Below are positions 50,735 through 59,879 of a DNA stretch of 64,000 nt, piece by piece. The stretch is taken from assembly GCF_000733765.1 (NCBI RefSeq), contig NZ_JPOG01000001.1:1054001-1118000 (forward strand), read 5' to 3'. This DNA is from Algiphilus aromaticivorans DG1253 (GTDB lineage Bacteria; Pseudomonadota; Gammaproteobacteria; Nevskiales; Nevskiaceae). The notes beneath the pieces are model-generated. The model was not told the DNA's origin and searched no databases. It saw only the letters and a program-made list of their open reading frames with translations. Each line of letters begins with the position of its first letter. Position 1 is the stretch's first letter. Both the position numbers and the translations under genes were made by a program.

Positions 50735-53700
50735 ATGAGCAACCTCCTCAATCATCTGCGCTATTTCCGCCTCGAGAGCGGCAACTTCTCAGGCGATCAC
50801 GGTGTCACCACCGAGGAAACACGCGGCTGGGAGGACGCCTACCGCCAGCGCTGGCAGCACGACCGCATCGTGCGCTCCACGCACGGCGTCAACTGCACCG
50901 GCTCCTGTTCGTGGAAGATCTACGTCAAGAACGGGCTGATCACCTGGGAGACGCAGCAGACCGACTATCCACGCACGCGGCCCGGGCTGCCGAATCACGA
51001 GCCTCGGGGTTGCGCGCGCGGCGCGAGCTATTCCTGGTACGTCTACAGCGCGAATCGGGTCAAGTACCCGCTGGTGCGCTCGACGCTGATCCGTTTGTGG
51101 CGCGAGGCGCGCGCGCAGCATCACGATCCGGTCGACGCCTGGGCGGCCATCGTCGAGGATCCCGACAAGGTCAAGAGCTACAAGCAGCGCCGCGGCCTGG
51201 GCGGCTTCGTGCGCGGCGACTGGGAGGAGCTCAACGAGATCATCGGTGCGGCCAATGTCTATACGGCCAAGCAGTACGGGCCGGACCGCATCTTCGGCTT
51301 TTCGCCGATCCCGGCCATGTCGATGGTCTCCTACGCTGCCGGCACGCGCTATCTGTCGCTGATCGGCGGCGTCTGCATGAGCTTCTACGACTGGTACTGC
51401 GATCTGCCGCCCGCAAGCCCGCAGACCTGGGGCGAGCAGACCGACGTGCCGGAATCGGCGGACTGGTTCAACTCCACCTTCCTGATGATGTGGGGCTCCA
51501 ACGTGCCGCAGACGCGCACGCCGGACGCGCACTTCATGACCGAGGCACGTTACCGCGGCACCAAGACCGTGACGGTGACGCCGGATTACTCCGAGGCCTC
51601 CAAGTTCGGCGACATCTGGCTCAATCCGAAGCAGGGCACCGACTCGGCGATGGCCATGGCCATGGGCCATGTCATCCTCAAGGAGTGGCACGTCGAGGGC
51701 AGAAGCGATTACTTCGACGACTACGTGCGCCGCTACACGGATCTGCCCTATCTGGTGCGCCTCGACGAGAAGAACGGCCAGCTCACGCCGGGCTGCAATC
51801 TGCGCGCCTCGGACCTCGACGGTGCGATGGGGCAGCAGACCAACGCCGACTGGAAGCCGGTGGCCTGGGACGAGAAGCGCGGCGCGCCGGTGGTGCCGAA
51901 GGGCGGCATCGGCTTCCGCTGGAACGACGGCGACGGTCGCTGGAACCTGCAGGAAGAGGATGCCGACGGCACGCCCATCCGCCTGCAGCTGAGCCACATC
52001 GAAGGCGCCGAGGAGGTGGCCGAAGTCGCCTTCCCCTATTTCGGTGGGGGCGGCAACGCGCACTGGACGCTGACAGAGCACGAGGCCATCCAGACCCGCC
52101 GTGTGCCGGTGCGCCGCATCACGCTCGCCGATGGCAGCACGACACGGGTGGCCAGCGTCTTCGATCTGCTGGCGGCCAACTACGGCATTGACCGCGGGCT
52201 CGGCGGTGACAACGTCGCGGCCAGCTACGACGACGACGTGCCCTACACGCCGGCCTGGCAGGAGCGCATCACCGGCGTGCCGCGCGAGAAGGTCATCGCC
52301 GTGGCGCGGCAGTTCGCCGACAACGCGCACAAGACGCACGGCAAGTCGATGATCGTCATCGGCGCCGGCATGAACCACTGGTACCACATGGACATGGGCT
52401 ACCGCGCCATCATCAAGATGCTGATGATGTGTGGCTGCATCGGTGTGTCCGGCGGTGGCTGGGCGCACTACGTCGGCCAGGAGAAACTGCGCCCGCAGAC
52501 CGGCTGGACGCCACTTGCCTTCGCGCTGGACTGGCACCGCCCGCCGCGGCACATGAATTCTACCTCGGCCTTCTATTTGCATACCAGCCAGTGGCGGCAC
52601 GAGAAGCTGGGCATGCGCGAAGTGCTGTCACCTCTGGCCAATGCCGAGGACTGGCCGGAGAGCATGGTCGACTACAACGTGCGCGCCGAGCGCATGGGCT
52701 GGCTGCCCTCGGCACCGCAGCTGTCGCGCAACCCGCTGACGCTGGGCCGCGAGGCTGTCGCCGCGGGCGTCAAGCCGGCCGACTATGTTGTCGAGCAGCT
52801 CAAGACCGGCAAGCTCGGCTTCGCGGCGGAGGATCCGGACAACCCGGTGAACTTCCCGCGCAACATGTTCGTCTGGCGCTCGAATCTGCTGGGCTCTTCG
52901 GGCAAGGGGCACGAGTACTTCCTGAAGTATCTGCTCGGCACCCAGCACGGCCTGCAGGGCAAGGATCTGGACAGCTTCCCGGAGGCGCCCAAGCCGGAAG
53001 AGGTGCAGTGGCGCGGTGCCGCCGAGGGCAAGCTCGACCTGCTGGTGACGCTGGACTTCCGCATGTCCACCACCTGCATGTATTCGGACATCGTCCTGCC
53101 GACGGCGACCTGGTACGAAAAGAACGATCTCAACACCTCGGACATGCATCCCTTCATCCATCCGCTGACCGCGGCGGTGGACCCGGCCTGGGAGTCGCGC
53201 AGCGACTGGGACATCTATCGCGGTATCGCGCGTGCCTTCTCCAAAGCCGCCGAGGGGCATCTGGGCAGCGAGACCGACATCGTCACGCTGCCCATGCAGC
53301 ACGACTCCCCCGGCGAGCTGGCGCAGGGGCCCGAGCCCAAGGACTGGAAGCGTGGCGAGTGCGAGCCGGTGCCCGGCAAGACCATGCCGAATCTGGTGGC
53401 CGTGCAGCGCGACTACCCGGACACCTACCGCAAGTTCACCGCGCTGGGCCCGCTGATGCAGGAGATCGGCAACGGCGGCAAGGGCATCGCCTGGAAGACC
53501 GAGCCCGAGGTCGAGGCGCTTGGCGAGATCAACGGGCGCGTGCGCGAGCCAGGTTGCTCGCAGGGCCAGCCGCGCCTCGACTCGGCCCTGCACGCGGCCG
53601 AGACCATACTGACGTTGGCGCCCGAGACCAACGGCCACGTCGCGGTGAAGGCCTGGGGCGCGCTCTCCAAGATCACGGGGCGCGATCACACGCACCTGGC

Positions 53701-54496
53701 GCTGCCGCACGAAGACGAGACCCTGCGCTTCCGCGATCTGGTCGCGCAGCCGCGCAAGATCATCAGCTCGCCGACCTGGAGCGGCGTCGAGTCCGAGAAG
53801 GTTTGCTACAACGCCGGCTGGACCAACGTCAACGAGCTGATTCCCTGGCGCACACTGACCGGGCGCCAGCATTTCTACCAGGACCACCCCTGGCTGCGGG
53901 CCTTCGGCGAGGGTTTATGCGTCTACCGCCCGCCGGTGGATCTCAAGACCATCGAGCCGATGAAAGGCACGCGCGACAACGGCAATCCCGAGATCGCGCT
54001 CAACTTCATCACGCCGCACCAGAAGTGGGGCATCCACAGCACCTACACGGACAACCTGCTGATGCTGACGCTGTCGCGCGGCGGGCCGATCATCTGGATC
54101 TCGGAAACCGACGCGAAGAAGGCCGGCATCCGCGACAACGACTGGATCGAAGCCTTCAACATCAACGGTGCCATCGCCGCGCGCGCAGTCGTCAGCCAGC
54201 GCGTTGCCGAGGGCATGGCGATGATGTACCACGCCCAGGAGAAGATCGTGAACACGCCCGGCTCGGAGATCACCGGCCAGCGCGGCGGCATCCACAACTC
54301 GGTGACGCGCGCGGTGCTCAAGCCCACGCACATGGTGGGCGGCTACGCGCAGCTCTCCTACGGCTTCAACTACTACGGCACGGTCGGCTCCAATCGCGAC
54401 GAGTTCATTGTCGTGCGCAAGATGAAGCGCATCGACTGGATGGACGGCGAGGAAGCCACCGAGCAAGCCACCGCCATCGCAGGAGGCGCGAAATGA
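50735..54496 (+). CDS. narG: Respiratory nitrate reductase alpha subunit
   Basis: 1253 residues, the standard length. His50, Cys54, Cys58 and Cys93 (STHGVNCTGSCSWK and GCARG) form the FS0 cluster as in E. coli NarG. Asp223 (YCDLPPASP) is the Mo ligand. The block WGSNVPQTRTPDAHF is typical. There is no Tat-cleaved signal, only the usual N-terminal region. NarG reduces nitrate to nitrite at a Mo-bis-MGD centre on the cytoplasmic side. AAGGAG lies before ATG 50735. First gene of narGHJI; narH overlaps its stop. Confidence 0.97.
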   Translation: MSNLLNHLRYFRLESGNFSGDHGVTTEETRGWEDAYRQRWQHDRIVRSTHGVNCTGSCSWKIYVKNGLITWETQQTDYPRTRPGLPNHEPRGCARGASYSWYVYSANRVKYPLVRSTLIRLWREARAQHHDPVDAWAAIVEDPDKVKSYKQRRGLGGFVRGDWEELNEIIGAANVYTAKQYGPDRIFGFSPIPAMSMVSYAAGTRYLSLIGGVCMSFYDWYCDLPPASPQTWGEQTDVPESADWFNSTFLMMWGSNVPQTRTPDAHFMTEARYRGTKTVTVTPDYSEASKFGDIWLNPKQGTDSAMAMAMGHVILKEWHVEGRSDYFDDYVRRYTDLPYLVRLDEKNGQLTPGCNLRASDLDGAMGQQTNADWKPVAWDEKRGAPVVPKGGIGFRWNDGDGRWNLQEEDADGTPIRLQLSHIEGAEEVAEVAFPYFGGGGNAHWTLTEHEAIQTRRVPVRRITLADGSTTRVASVFDLLAANYGIDRGLGGDNVAASYDDDVPYTPAWQERITGVPREKVIAVARQFADNAHKTHGKSMIVIGAGMNHWYHMDMGYRAIIKMLMMCGCIGVSGGGWAHYVGQEKLRPQTGWTPLAFALDWHRPPRHMNSTSAFYLHTSQWRHEKLGMREVLSPLANAEDWPESMVDYNVRAERMGWLPSAPQLSRNPLTLGREAVAAGVKPADYVVEQLKTGKLGFAAEDPDNPVNFPRNMFVWRSNLLGSSGKGHEYFLKYLLGTQHGLQGKDLDSFPEAPKPEEVQWRGAAEGKLDLLVTLDFRMSTTCMYSDIVLPTATWYEKNDLNTSDMHPFIHPLTAAVDPAWESRSDWDIYRGIARAFSKAAEGHLGSETDIVTLPMQHDSPGELAQGPEPKDWKRGECEPVPGKTMPNLVAVQRDYPDTYRKFTALGPLMQEIGNGGKGIAWKTEPEVEALGEINGRVREPGCSQGQPRLDSALHAAETILTLAPETNGHVAVKAWGALSKITGRDHTHLALPHEDETLRFRDLVAQPRKIISSPTWSGVESEKVCYNAGWTNVNELIPWRTLTGRQHFYQDHPWLRAFGEGLCVYRPPVDLKTIEPMKGTRDNGNPEIALNFITPHQKWGIHSTYTDNLLMLTLSRGGPIIWISETDAKKAGIRDNDWIEAFNINGAIAARAVVSQRVAEGMAMMYHAQEKIVNTPGSEITGQRGGIHNSVTRAVLKPTHMVGGYAQLSYGFNYYGTVGSNRDEFIVVRKMKRIDWMDGEEATEQATAIAGGAK

Positions 54497-56049
54497 AGGT
54501 CAGAGCGCAAATCGGCAAGGTCCTGAATCTCGACAAGTGCATCGGCTGCCACACCTGTTCGGTCACCTGCAAGAATGTCTGGACCTCGCGCGAGGGTGTC
54601 GAGTACGCCTGGTTCAACAACGTCGAGACCAAGCCCGGGGTCGGCTATCCCAAGGACTGGGAGAACCAGGACCGTTACAACGGCGGCTGGCGCCTCAACA
54701 AGGGCGAGCTGCAGCCGCGCATCGGCGGCCGTTGGCGCGTGCTGGCGAACATCTTCGCCAACCCGGACATGCCGGCCATCGACGACTACTACGAGCCCTG
54801 GGACTACGACTACCACCACCTGCAGACCGCGGGCGATTCCAAGACCATGCCCACCGCCCGGCCGCGCTCGGCCATTACCGGCGAGCGCATGCAGAAGATC
54901 GAGTGGGGCCCGAACTGGGAGGAGATCCTCGGCTCGGAGTTCGAGCACCGCTCCAAGGACTACAACTTCGAGGGCGTGCAGAAGGAGATCTACGGGCAGT
55001 TCGAGAATACCTTCATGATGTATCTGCCCCGGCTGTGCGAGCACTGCCTGAACCCGACCTGCGTGGCCAGCTGTCCGTCGGGCGCGATCTACAAGCGCGA
55101 AGAGGACGGCATCGTGCTGATCGACCAGGACAAGTGCCGCGGCTGGCGCATGTGCGTCTCGGGCTGCCCCTACAAGAAGATCTACTACAACTGGAAGTCC
55201 GGCAAGTCCGAGAAGTGCATCTTCTGTTACCCGCGCATCGAGGTCGGCGAGCCGACCGTCTGCTCGGAGACCTGCGTCGGTCGAATCCGCTATCTGGGCG
55301 TGCTGCTCTACGACGCCGACCGCATCCAGGAAGCCGCCAGCGTGGCCAACGAGCAGGATCTCTACGAGGCCCAGCTCGACATCTTCCTCGATCCGAACGA
55401 TCCGGAAGTCATCGAGGCCGCGCGCGCCGAGGGCATTCCCGAGGACTGGATGGAAGCCGCACGCCGTTCGCCGGTCTACCGGATGGCCATGGACTGGAAG
55501 GTCGCCTTCCCGCTGCACCCGGAGTACCGCACGCTGCCGATGGTCTGGTACTGCCCGCCGTTGTCGCCCATCCAGTCCGCCGCCGAGGCCGGCAAGATTG
55601 GCTTCAACGGTGAGATCCCGGATGTGGATTCGCTGCGCATCCCGATGCGTTATCTCGCCAATATGCTCACCGCCGGTGAGGAGGCACCCATCAAGCTGGC
55701 GCTGGAGCGCATGCTCGCCATGCGCGCCTATATGCGCGCCCGCAACGTCGACGGCCGCGACGCGCCGGAGCTGCTCGACGCCGTCGGGCTGACGCCGGAG
55801 CAGGTCGAGGATATGTACAAGATCATGGCCATTGCCGACTACGAAGACCGCTTCGTCATCCCGACCAACAAGCGCGAGTACGCTGAATCGATCTACGACG
55901 GCGCTACCGAGCGTGGCGGCTGCGGCTTCTCCTTCGGCAGCGGCTGCAATACCGCCGGCGACGATCCGGATGTCTTCGGTGGCAAGCCGACGACCAAGCG
56001 CAAGTTCTTCCCGATCCGCGTCGAGAAGCAGAAGGAGGCCAGCCGATGA
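54493..56049 (+). CDS. narH: Respiratory nitrate reductase beta subunit
   Basis: 518 residues. Four cysteine groups for one [3Fe-4S] and three [4Fe-4S] clusters: Cys16, 19, 22 and 26 (CIGCHTCSVTC), then CEHCLNPTCVASCP, CRGWRMCVSGCP with the normal Trp of the [3Fe-4S] site, and CIFCYPRIEVGEPTVC. It carries electrons from NarI hemes to NarG. The start has an ATGA overlap with narG. A tail (ERGGCGFSFGSGCNTAGDDP) is somewhat Cys-rich. Confidence 0.97.
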   Translation: MKVRAQIGKVLNLDKCIGCHTCSVTCKNVWTSREGVEYAWFNNVETKPGVGYPKDWENQDRYNGGWRLNKGELQPRIGGRWRVLANIFANPDMPAIDDYYEPWDYDYHHLQTAGDSKTMPTARPRSAITGERMQKIEWGPNWEEILGSEFEHRSKDYNFEGVQKEIYGQFENTFMMYLPRLCEHCLNPTCVASCPSGAIYKREEDGIVLIDQDKCRGWRMCVSGCPYKKIYYNWKSGKSEKCIFCYPRIEVGEPTVCSETCVGRIRYLGVLLYDADRIQEAASVANEQDLYEAQLDIFLDPNDPEVIEAARAEGIPEDWMEAARRSPVYRMAMDWKVAFPLHPEYRTLPMVWYCPPLSPIQSAAEAGKIGFNGEIPDVDSLRIPMRYLANMLTAGEEAPIKLALERMLAMRAYMRARNVDGRDAPELLDAVGLTPEQVEDMYKIMAIADYEDRFVIPTNKREYAESIYDGATERGGCGFSFGSGCNTAGDDPDVFGGKPTTKRKFFPIRVEKQKEASR

Positions 56050-56768
56050 AGAGCCTTCTGGTGCTGTCCCGCTTGATGGGCTATCCGGACGAGGCCGTTG
56101 CCGCAGGTGTGGCCGAGATGCGCGCCGTGCTCGACGAGGAAGGGGTTCTGCCGGCACAGGCCAGGGCAGGGGTGGAGGCCGTGCTGCAGCGGCTGGAGAC
56201 GACCCCGTTGCTCGATCTGCAGGAGGAGTACGTCGCCACCTTCGATCGCGGTCGCGCGCTTTCGCTGCATCTCTTCGAGCACGTCCACGGCGAGTCGCGC
56301 GACCGGGGCCAGGCCATGGTGGAGCTCATGCAGCATTACGCCGCGCACGGCCTGGAGCTTGGCGCGCGCGAATTACCGGACTACCTGCCGCTGATGCTGG
56401 AGTTCCTGTCCACCCAGCCGCCCGAGCAGACGCAGGAGCTGCTGGGCGACGCGATGCCGGCGATCGTGCTGCTGGGGGCGCGTCTACGCGAGCAGGACAG
56501 CATCCATGCCCGCCTCTTCGAGGCTCTGGAAGCGCTAGTGGACGCCGAGGCCGAGGAGCGCGAGGCGATGCAGCGCCAGGCCGCCGAGGAGGGGCCCGAC
56601 GAGACCATCACGCGCATGGACGAAATCTGGCAGGAAGAGCAGGTCGTCTTCATGGGCAATGCCGATCCGGCGGGCGGCTGCGGCAGCGGCCAGCAATCGT
56701 CGTCGAGCTCGCAGGAAACACCGTTGCAATGGGTGCCGCCGGACCGCGCGGCCCATCCCCGGCCTTGA
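56046..56768 (+). CDS. narJ: Nitrate reductase assembly chaperone
   Basis: 240 residues, ATGA overlap with narH. It has the NarJ/TorD-type helical fold: LLVLSRLMGYPDEAVAAGVAEM, LLDLQEEYVATFDRGRALSLHLFEHVHGESRDRGQAMVEL and LPDYLPLMLEFLS. NarJ escorts apo-NarG and helps insertion of the Mo cofactor before membrane docking. The C-terminal tail contains GGCGSGQQSSSSSQETPLQW, a low-complexity segment. It is not part of the mature enzyme. Confidence 0.94.
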   Translation: MKSLLVLSRLMGYPDEAVAAGVAEMRAVLDEEGVLPAQARAGVEAVLQRLETTPLLDLQEEYVATFDRGRALSLHLFEHVHGESRDRGQAMVELMQHYAAHGLELGARELPDYLPLMLEFLSTQPPEQTQELLGDAMPAIVLLGARLREQDSIHARLFEALEALVDAEAEEREAMQRQAAEEGPDETITRMDEIWQEEQVVFMGNADPAGGCGSGQQSSSSSQETPLQWVPPDRAAHPRP

Positions 56769-56782
56769 TGGAGCATTCAGCC

Positions 56783-57463
56783 ATGGATTACTTCAATCAA
56801 CTCATCTTCGGCGTCGGCCCCTATCTCGCGGGTACGATCTTCCTGCTCGGTTCCTATCTGCGCTACGAGCGCGGGCAGTACACCTGGCGCGCCATGTCGA
56901 GCCAGATCTTCACCTCCACGCCGAACTTCCGGCGCGCGAGCATCGCCTTCCACGTCGGCATCCTGCTGCTCTTCTTCGGGCATCTCTTCGGGCTGCTGAC
57001 GCCGGCGCCGGTCTACCATGCGCTGGGGCTGTCGACCTCTGCCAAGCAGCTCGTCGCAATGGTGGCGGGCGGTCTCTTCGGGACGCTGTGCTTCGTCGGG
57101 CTCACTTACCTGCTGTGGCGGCGGCTTTTCAACGAGCGCGTGCGCGCCAACAGCGCGCCGATGGATACCTTCATCATCCTCCTGCTCTATCTGCAGCTGA
57201 TCACCGGCCTGATCTCCATCGGAGTGTCCACCCAGCACATGGATGGCTCGGTGATGGTGCTGCTGGCGACCTGGGCGCAGCACATCGTCACCTTCAGGCC
57301 GGAGGCCTGGCAGTACATCGCCGACGTGCACTGGGTCTACAAGGTGCACGTCTTCCTCGGGCTGGTCATGTTCACAGCCTTCCCCTTCTCGCGCCTCGTG
57401 CACATCTGGAGCTGGCCGGTCGCCTATGTGCGACGCAGCTACCAGGTCGTGCGCAGCCAATAG
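56783..57463 (+). CDS. narI: Respiratory nitrate reductase gamma subunit (cytochrome b)
   Basis: 226 residues, five membrane helices. His57 and His67 (FHVGILLLFFGHLFG) and the late His pair in DVHWVYKVHVFLG and FSRLVHIWSWP correspond to the heme b ligands of E. coli NarI. It oxidises quinol and anchors NarGH. ATG 56783 is preferred for the GGAG 9 nt upstream; ATG 56768 overlaps the narJ stop and would add five residues. Confidence 0.95.
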   Translation: MDYFNQLIFGVGPYLAGTIFLLGSYLRYERGQYTWRAMSSQIFTSTPNFRRASIAFHVGILLLFFGHLFGLLTPAPVYHALGLSTSAKQLVAMVAGGLFGTLCFVGLTYLLWRRLFNERVRANSAPMDTFIILLLYLQLITGLISIGVSTQHMDGSVMVLLATWAQHIVTFRPEAWQYIADVHWVYKVHVFLGLVMFTAFPFSRLVHIWSWPVAYVRRSYQVVRSQ

Positions 57464-57472
57464 GAGTCACTC

Positions 57473-58333
57473 ATGAGCGTGCAGCACTATGTGCCCCAGC
57501 CTCAGCCGCAGGGCGAGCCCAGCCCGCAGGCGCAGCCCACGCGCCGACCGGGCACGCAGGCCATCACCGTCAACGGCCGCGAGATCTCGCGCGATGCCAT
57601 CGACCGCGAAGTCCAGCACCACCCGGCGCCCAGCATCGACGAGGCGCGCCGCCAAGCGGCGACGGCGCTGGTCGTGCGCGAGCTGCTCATCCAGCGCGCC
57701 GAGGCGCTGGGCGTGACAGGCGAAGCCAAGGGCGAGGAGACCGCCGAGGAGGCCGCCATCGCGCGGCTGATCGAGCAGGAGTGCGAGTGCCCGGAGCCCA
57801 GCGAGGAAGACTGCCGGCGCTATTTCGAGGCGAATCGCGACCGCTTCCGAACACCGGATGCGCACGAGGTCTCGCATATCTTTCTGCCGGCGCCCAACGA
57901 CGACGAAGCTCTGCGCGCCGAGGCGCGCAATGCCGCGCGCAATCTCATCAGCCAGCTCGATGGGGATACCAGCCGCTTTGCCGAACTCGCGCGTGCGCAC
58001 TCGCGCTGTTCATCGCGCGAGCAGGGCGGGCATCTTGGTCTCATCACCCGCGGGCAGACCGCACCCGAGTTCGAGCGCGCGCTGTCGCGCATGCCGGTGG
58101 GCGAAATCAACCACCACCCGCTGGAGACGCGCTACGGCTTTCATGTCGTGCTCGTGCATCAGCGCGAGCCCGGGGAGCCGCTGCCCTTCGAGGCCGTGCA
58201 GGGCGATATCGCCGCCTATTTGCGCGAGCAGGTGCACCGGCGTGCGGTCAGCCAGTATGTACAGCTGCTCGCCGGGCAGGCCGCCATCCACGGTATCGAT
58301 CTGGAAGCGGCGGGTACGCCGCTGGTGCAATGA
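57473..58333 (+). CDS. Parvulin-type peptidylprolyl isomerase
   Basis: 286 residues. A SurA/NifM-like organisation: low-complexity proline/glutamine N-terminus, a helical domain (ITVNGREISRDAIDREVQHH), and a parvulin domain (HEVSHIFLPAPNDDEALRAE, EQGGHLGLITRGQTAPEFER and ETRYGFHVVLVHQRE). No signal peptide, so it acts in the cytoplasm, probably on folding of the nitrate reductase. It starts 9 bp after narI and is part of the nar operon, an arrangement known in several proteobacteria. Confidence 0.9.
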   Translation: MSVQHYVPQPQPQGEPSPQAQPTRRPGTQAITVNGREISRDAIDREVQHHPAPSIDEARRQAATALVVRELLIQRAEALGVTGEAKGEETAEEAAIARLIEQECECPEPSEEDCRRYFEANRDRFRTPDAHEVSHIFLPAPNDDEALRAEARNAARNLISQLDGDTSRFAELARAHSRCSSREQGGHLGLITRGQTAPEFERALSRMPVGEINHHPLETRYGFHVVLVHQREPGEPLPFEAVQGDIAAYLREQVHRRAVSQYVQLLAGQAAIHGIDLEAAGTPLVQ

Positions 58334-58761
58334 CGATGGCGGAAACCGAGATTGCCAGCTTCGAGGATCTGCTCGCGGCCACGCGGGCCGACGATGCGCC
58401 CAAGCGGTTGCTGGTGGTGCTGCTGCGCGTCGACAGCGTGCACCGCCGCGAAGCCGACGGCAGCGAAGCGCCGCTGCAGGGCGAGGGCACGCTGTCGCCG
58501 GTGGCCGCCCATGATCTCCCTGTCGATGACGCGCTGAGCTTCGAGCGCCTGGTCAGCGAGGCGGATGAAGTGGCGCCGGGCTGGTCCTTCCTGATGACCG
58601 CAGTGCTTGCCGGCCGCGACCGTGTGCCCGCCACCGAGGATGCCGCGCCGCATCTGCAGCGTATGGCTACTGCCGTGACCTCCGGCGAGGGACTCGCGCA
58701 GTACGCGGTTTTTGATCGCTTCGGCGATGCGGTGCGTCTGCAGCCGGCTGAGACGCAATAG
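58330..58761 (+). CDS. Small nar-operon protein of unknown function
   Basis: 143 residues, ATGA overlap with the parvulin gene. Sequence pattern SFEDLLAATRADDAPKRLLVVLLRVDS, then GWSFLMTAVLAGRDRVPATEDAAPHLQRMATAV and YAVFDRFGDAVRL, matches a family found in nar clusters of other proteobacteria and often mislabelled ribonucleotide reductase subunit alpha. It has no relation to ribonucleotide reductase and no catalytic motif. Function unknown; the conserved position suggests a part in nitrate respiration or its regulation. Confidence 0.75.
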   Translation: MTMAETEIASFEDLLAATRADDAPKRLLVVLLRVDSVHRREADGSEAPLQGEGTLSPVAAHDLPVDDALSFERLVSEADEVAPGWSFLMTAVLAGRDRVPATEDAAPHLQRMATAVTSGEGLAQYAVFDRFGDAVRLQPAETQ

Positions 58762-58766
58762 CGCGC

Positions 58767-59879
58767 ATGCCGGCCGTCAGTTCGCGGCGCTGGCTGGGAG
58801 ACAGCGCCGGCGCCTTTGCCGACAGCGCAGTGCTCTTTCCGCTGCTGCTGGCGCTGGCGTGGCAGACGGGGGCCTCGGCGGCCGTGATGCTGGCCACCAC
58901 CGGGGCCGCCTATCTGGCGACCGGCTGGTGGTTCCGGCTGCCCATCCCCGTACAACCGCTGAAGTCCCTGGCCCTGATGGCCGTCACGGTGGGCGCCACC
59001 GCCGCCGAGCTGCGTCTGGCCGGCGGATTGCTGGGCGCGATCTATCTGATCATCGGCGTGCTGCCGCGCATCGGCGAGTGGGCGCAGCGCGTGCCGCAGC
59101 CGCTGGTGCACGGCTTTCAGCTGGGTCTCGGCATCCTGCTGGTGGTCACGGCATTGCAGTTGCCGGCGTTGGATACCCGTTCCTTGCTGCTCGCCGTAGC
59201 AGGTGCGGTGGCGCTGGTGGCGATTACCTGGCGCAGCCACTGGCCCTGGCTCGGCGTCGTCGCGCTGGCCGGCCTCATCTGGGGTGTTGCCACCGGCGGT
59301 GGCGTGGCGCCAGCTCCTTTCAGCGAGGGGCTGCGCGTCGGGGTGGTTGCACTGATGGTGCTGCCGCAGATCGCACTGACATTGACGAACTCCGTGCTCG
59401 CCACCGAGCGTGCCGCCCACGCCTATTTCGGGGAAGAGGCTGCGCGCGTGACCACGCCGCGGCTGCTCGGTTCGCTGGGCGTGGGCAATCTCGTCGTGGC
59501 AGCGCTCGGCGGCATGCCCTATTGCCACGGCTCGGGCGGGCTGACGGCGCATTACCGCGGGGGCAGCCGCAGTTGGCGCTCCAATGCGGTGATCGGCGTC
59601 GCGCTACTGGGTCTGGCGCTGTGGCTAGTGCTGGGTGGCGGCGGGCTGCCGGGGTATCCGCCTGCGCTGCAGGCCATGCTGCTGCTGGTGATCGGGGTCT
59701 TCCACATGCAGTTGGCGGCGCCCAGCTGGCGCCGGCCGCAGGGGCGCTGGGTGCTGGTGCCCATGGCGCTGGCTGCGCTGCTGCTGCAGAACATGGCGGC
59801 TGTGCTGGTGGTGGGCGCGCTCGCCGTGCTGCTGGTCTGGCGCCTGGGACCGCCTGCGTCCGAGGGTGAGACATGGTGA
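58767..59879 (+). CDS. MOT1-type molybdate (sulfate-permease-like) transporter
   Basis: 370 residues, about ten helices. The MOT1 family is recognised from GDSAGAFADSAVLFPLLLAL, FRLPIPVQPLKSLALMAVTVG, LPQIALTLTNSVLATE and GGMPYCHGSGGLTAHYRGG. MOT1 proteins import molybdate with high affinity, but some transport other oxyanions. Position 5 bp after the small nar protein places molybdate supply in the same operon as the Mo enzyme. The next gene overlaps its end by 7 bp. Confidence 0.85.
   Translation: MPAVSSRRWLGDSAGAFADSAVLFPLLLALAWQTGASAAVMLATTGAAYLATGWWFRLPIPVQPLKSLALMAVTVGATAAELRLAGGLLGAIYLIIGVLPRIGEWAQRVPQPLVHGFQLGLGILLVVTALQLPALDTRSLLLAVAGAVALVAITWRSHWPWLGVVALAGLIWGVATGGGVAPAPFSEGLRVGVVALMVLPQIALTLTNSVLATERAAHAYFGEEAARVTTPRLLGSLGVGNLVVAALGGMPYCHGSGGLTAHYRGGSRSWRSNAVIGVALLGLALWLVLGGGGLPGYPPALQAMLLLVIGVFHMQLAAPSWRRPQGRWVLVPMALAALLLQNMAAVLVVGALAVLLVWRLGPPASEGETW

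Noticed and set aside
55134-55172. Trp in the NarH cluster motif CRGWRMCVSGCP
   Set aside because: This substitution is normal in NarH, where that site holds a [3Fe-4S] cluster.
58330-58761. Ribonucleotide reductase subunit as a name for the small nar-operon protein
   Set aside because: The name is carried by database relatives, but none of the reductase motifs is present in 143 residues.
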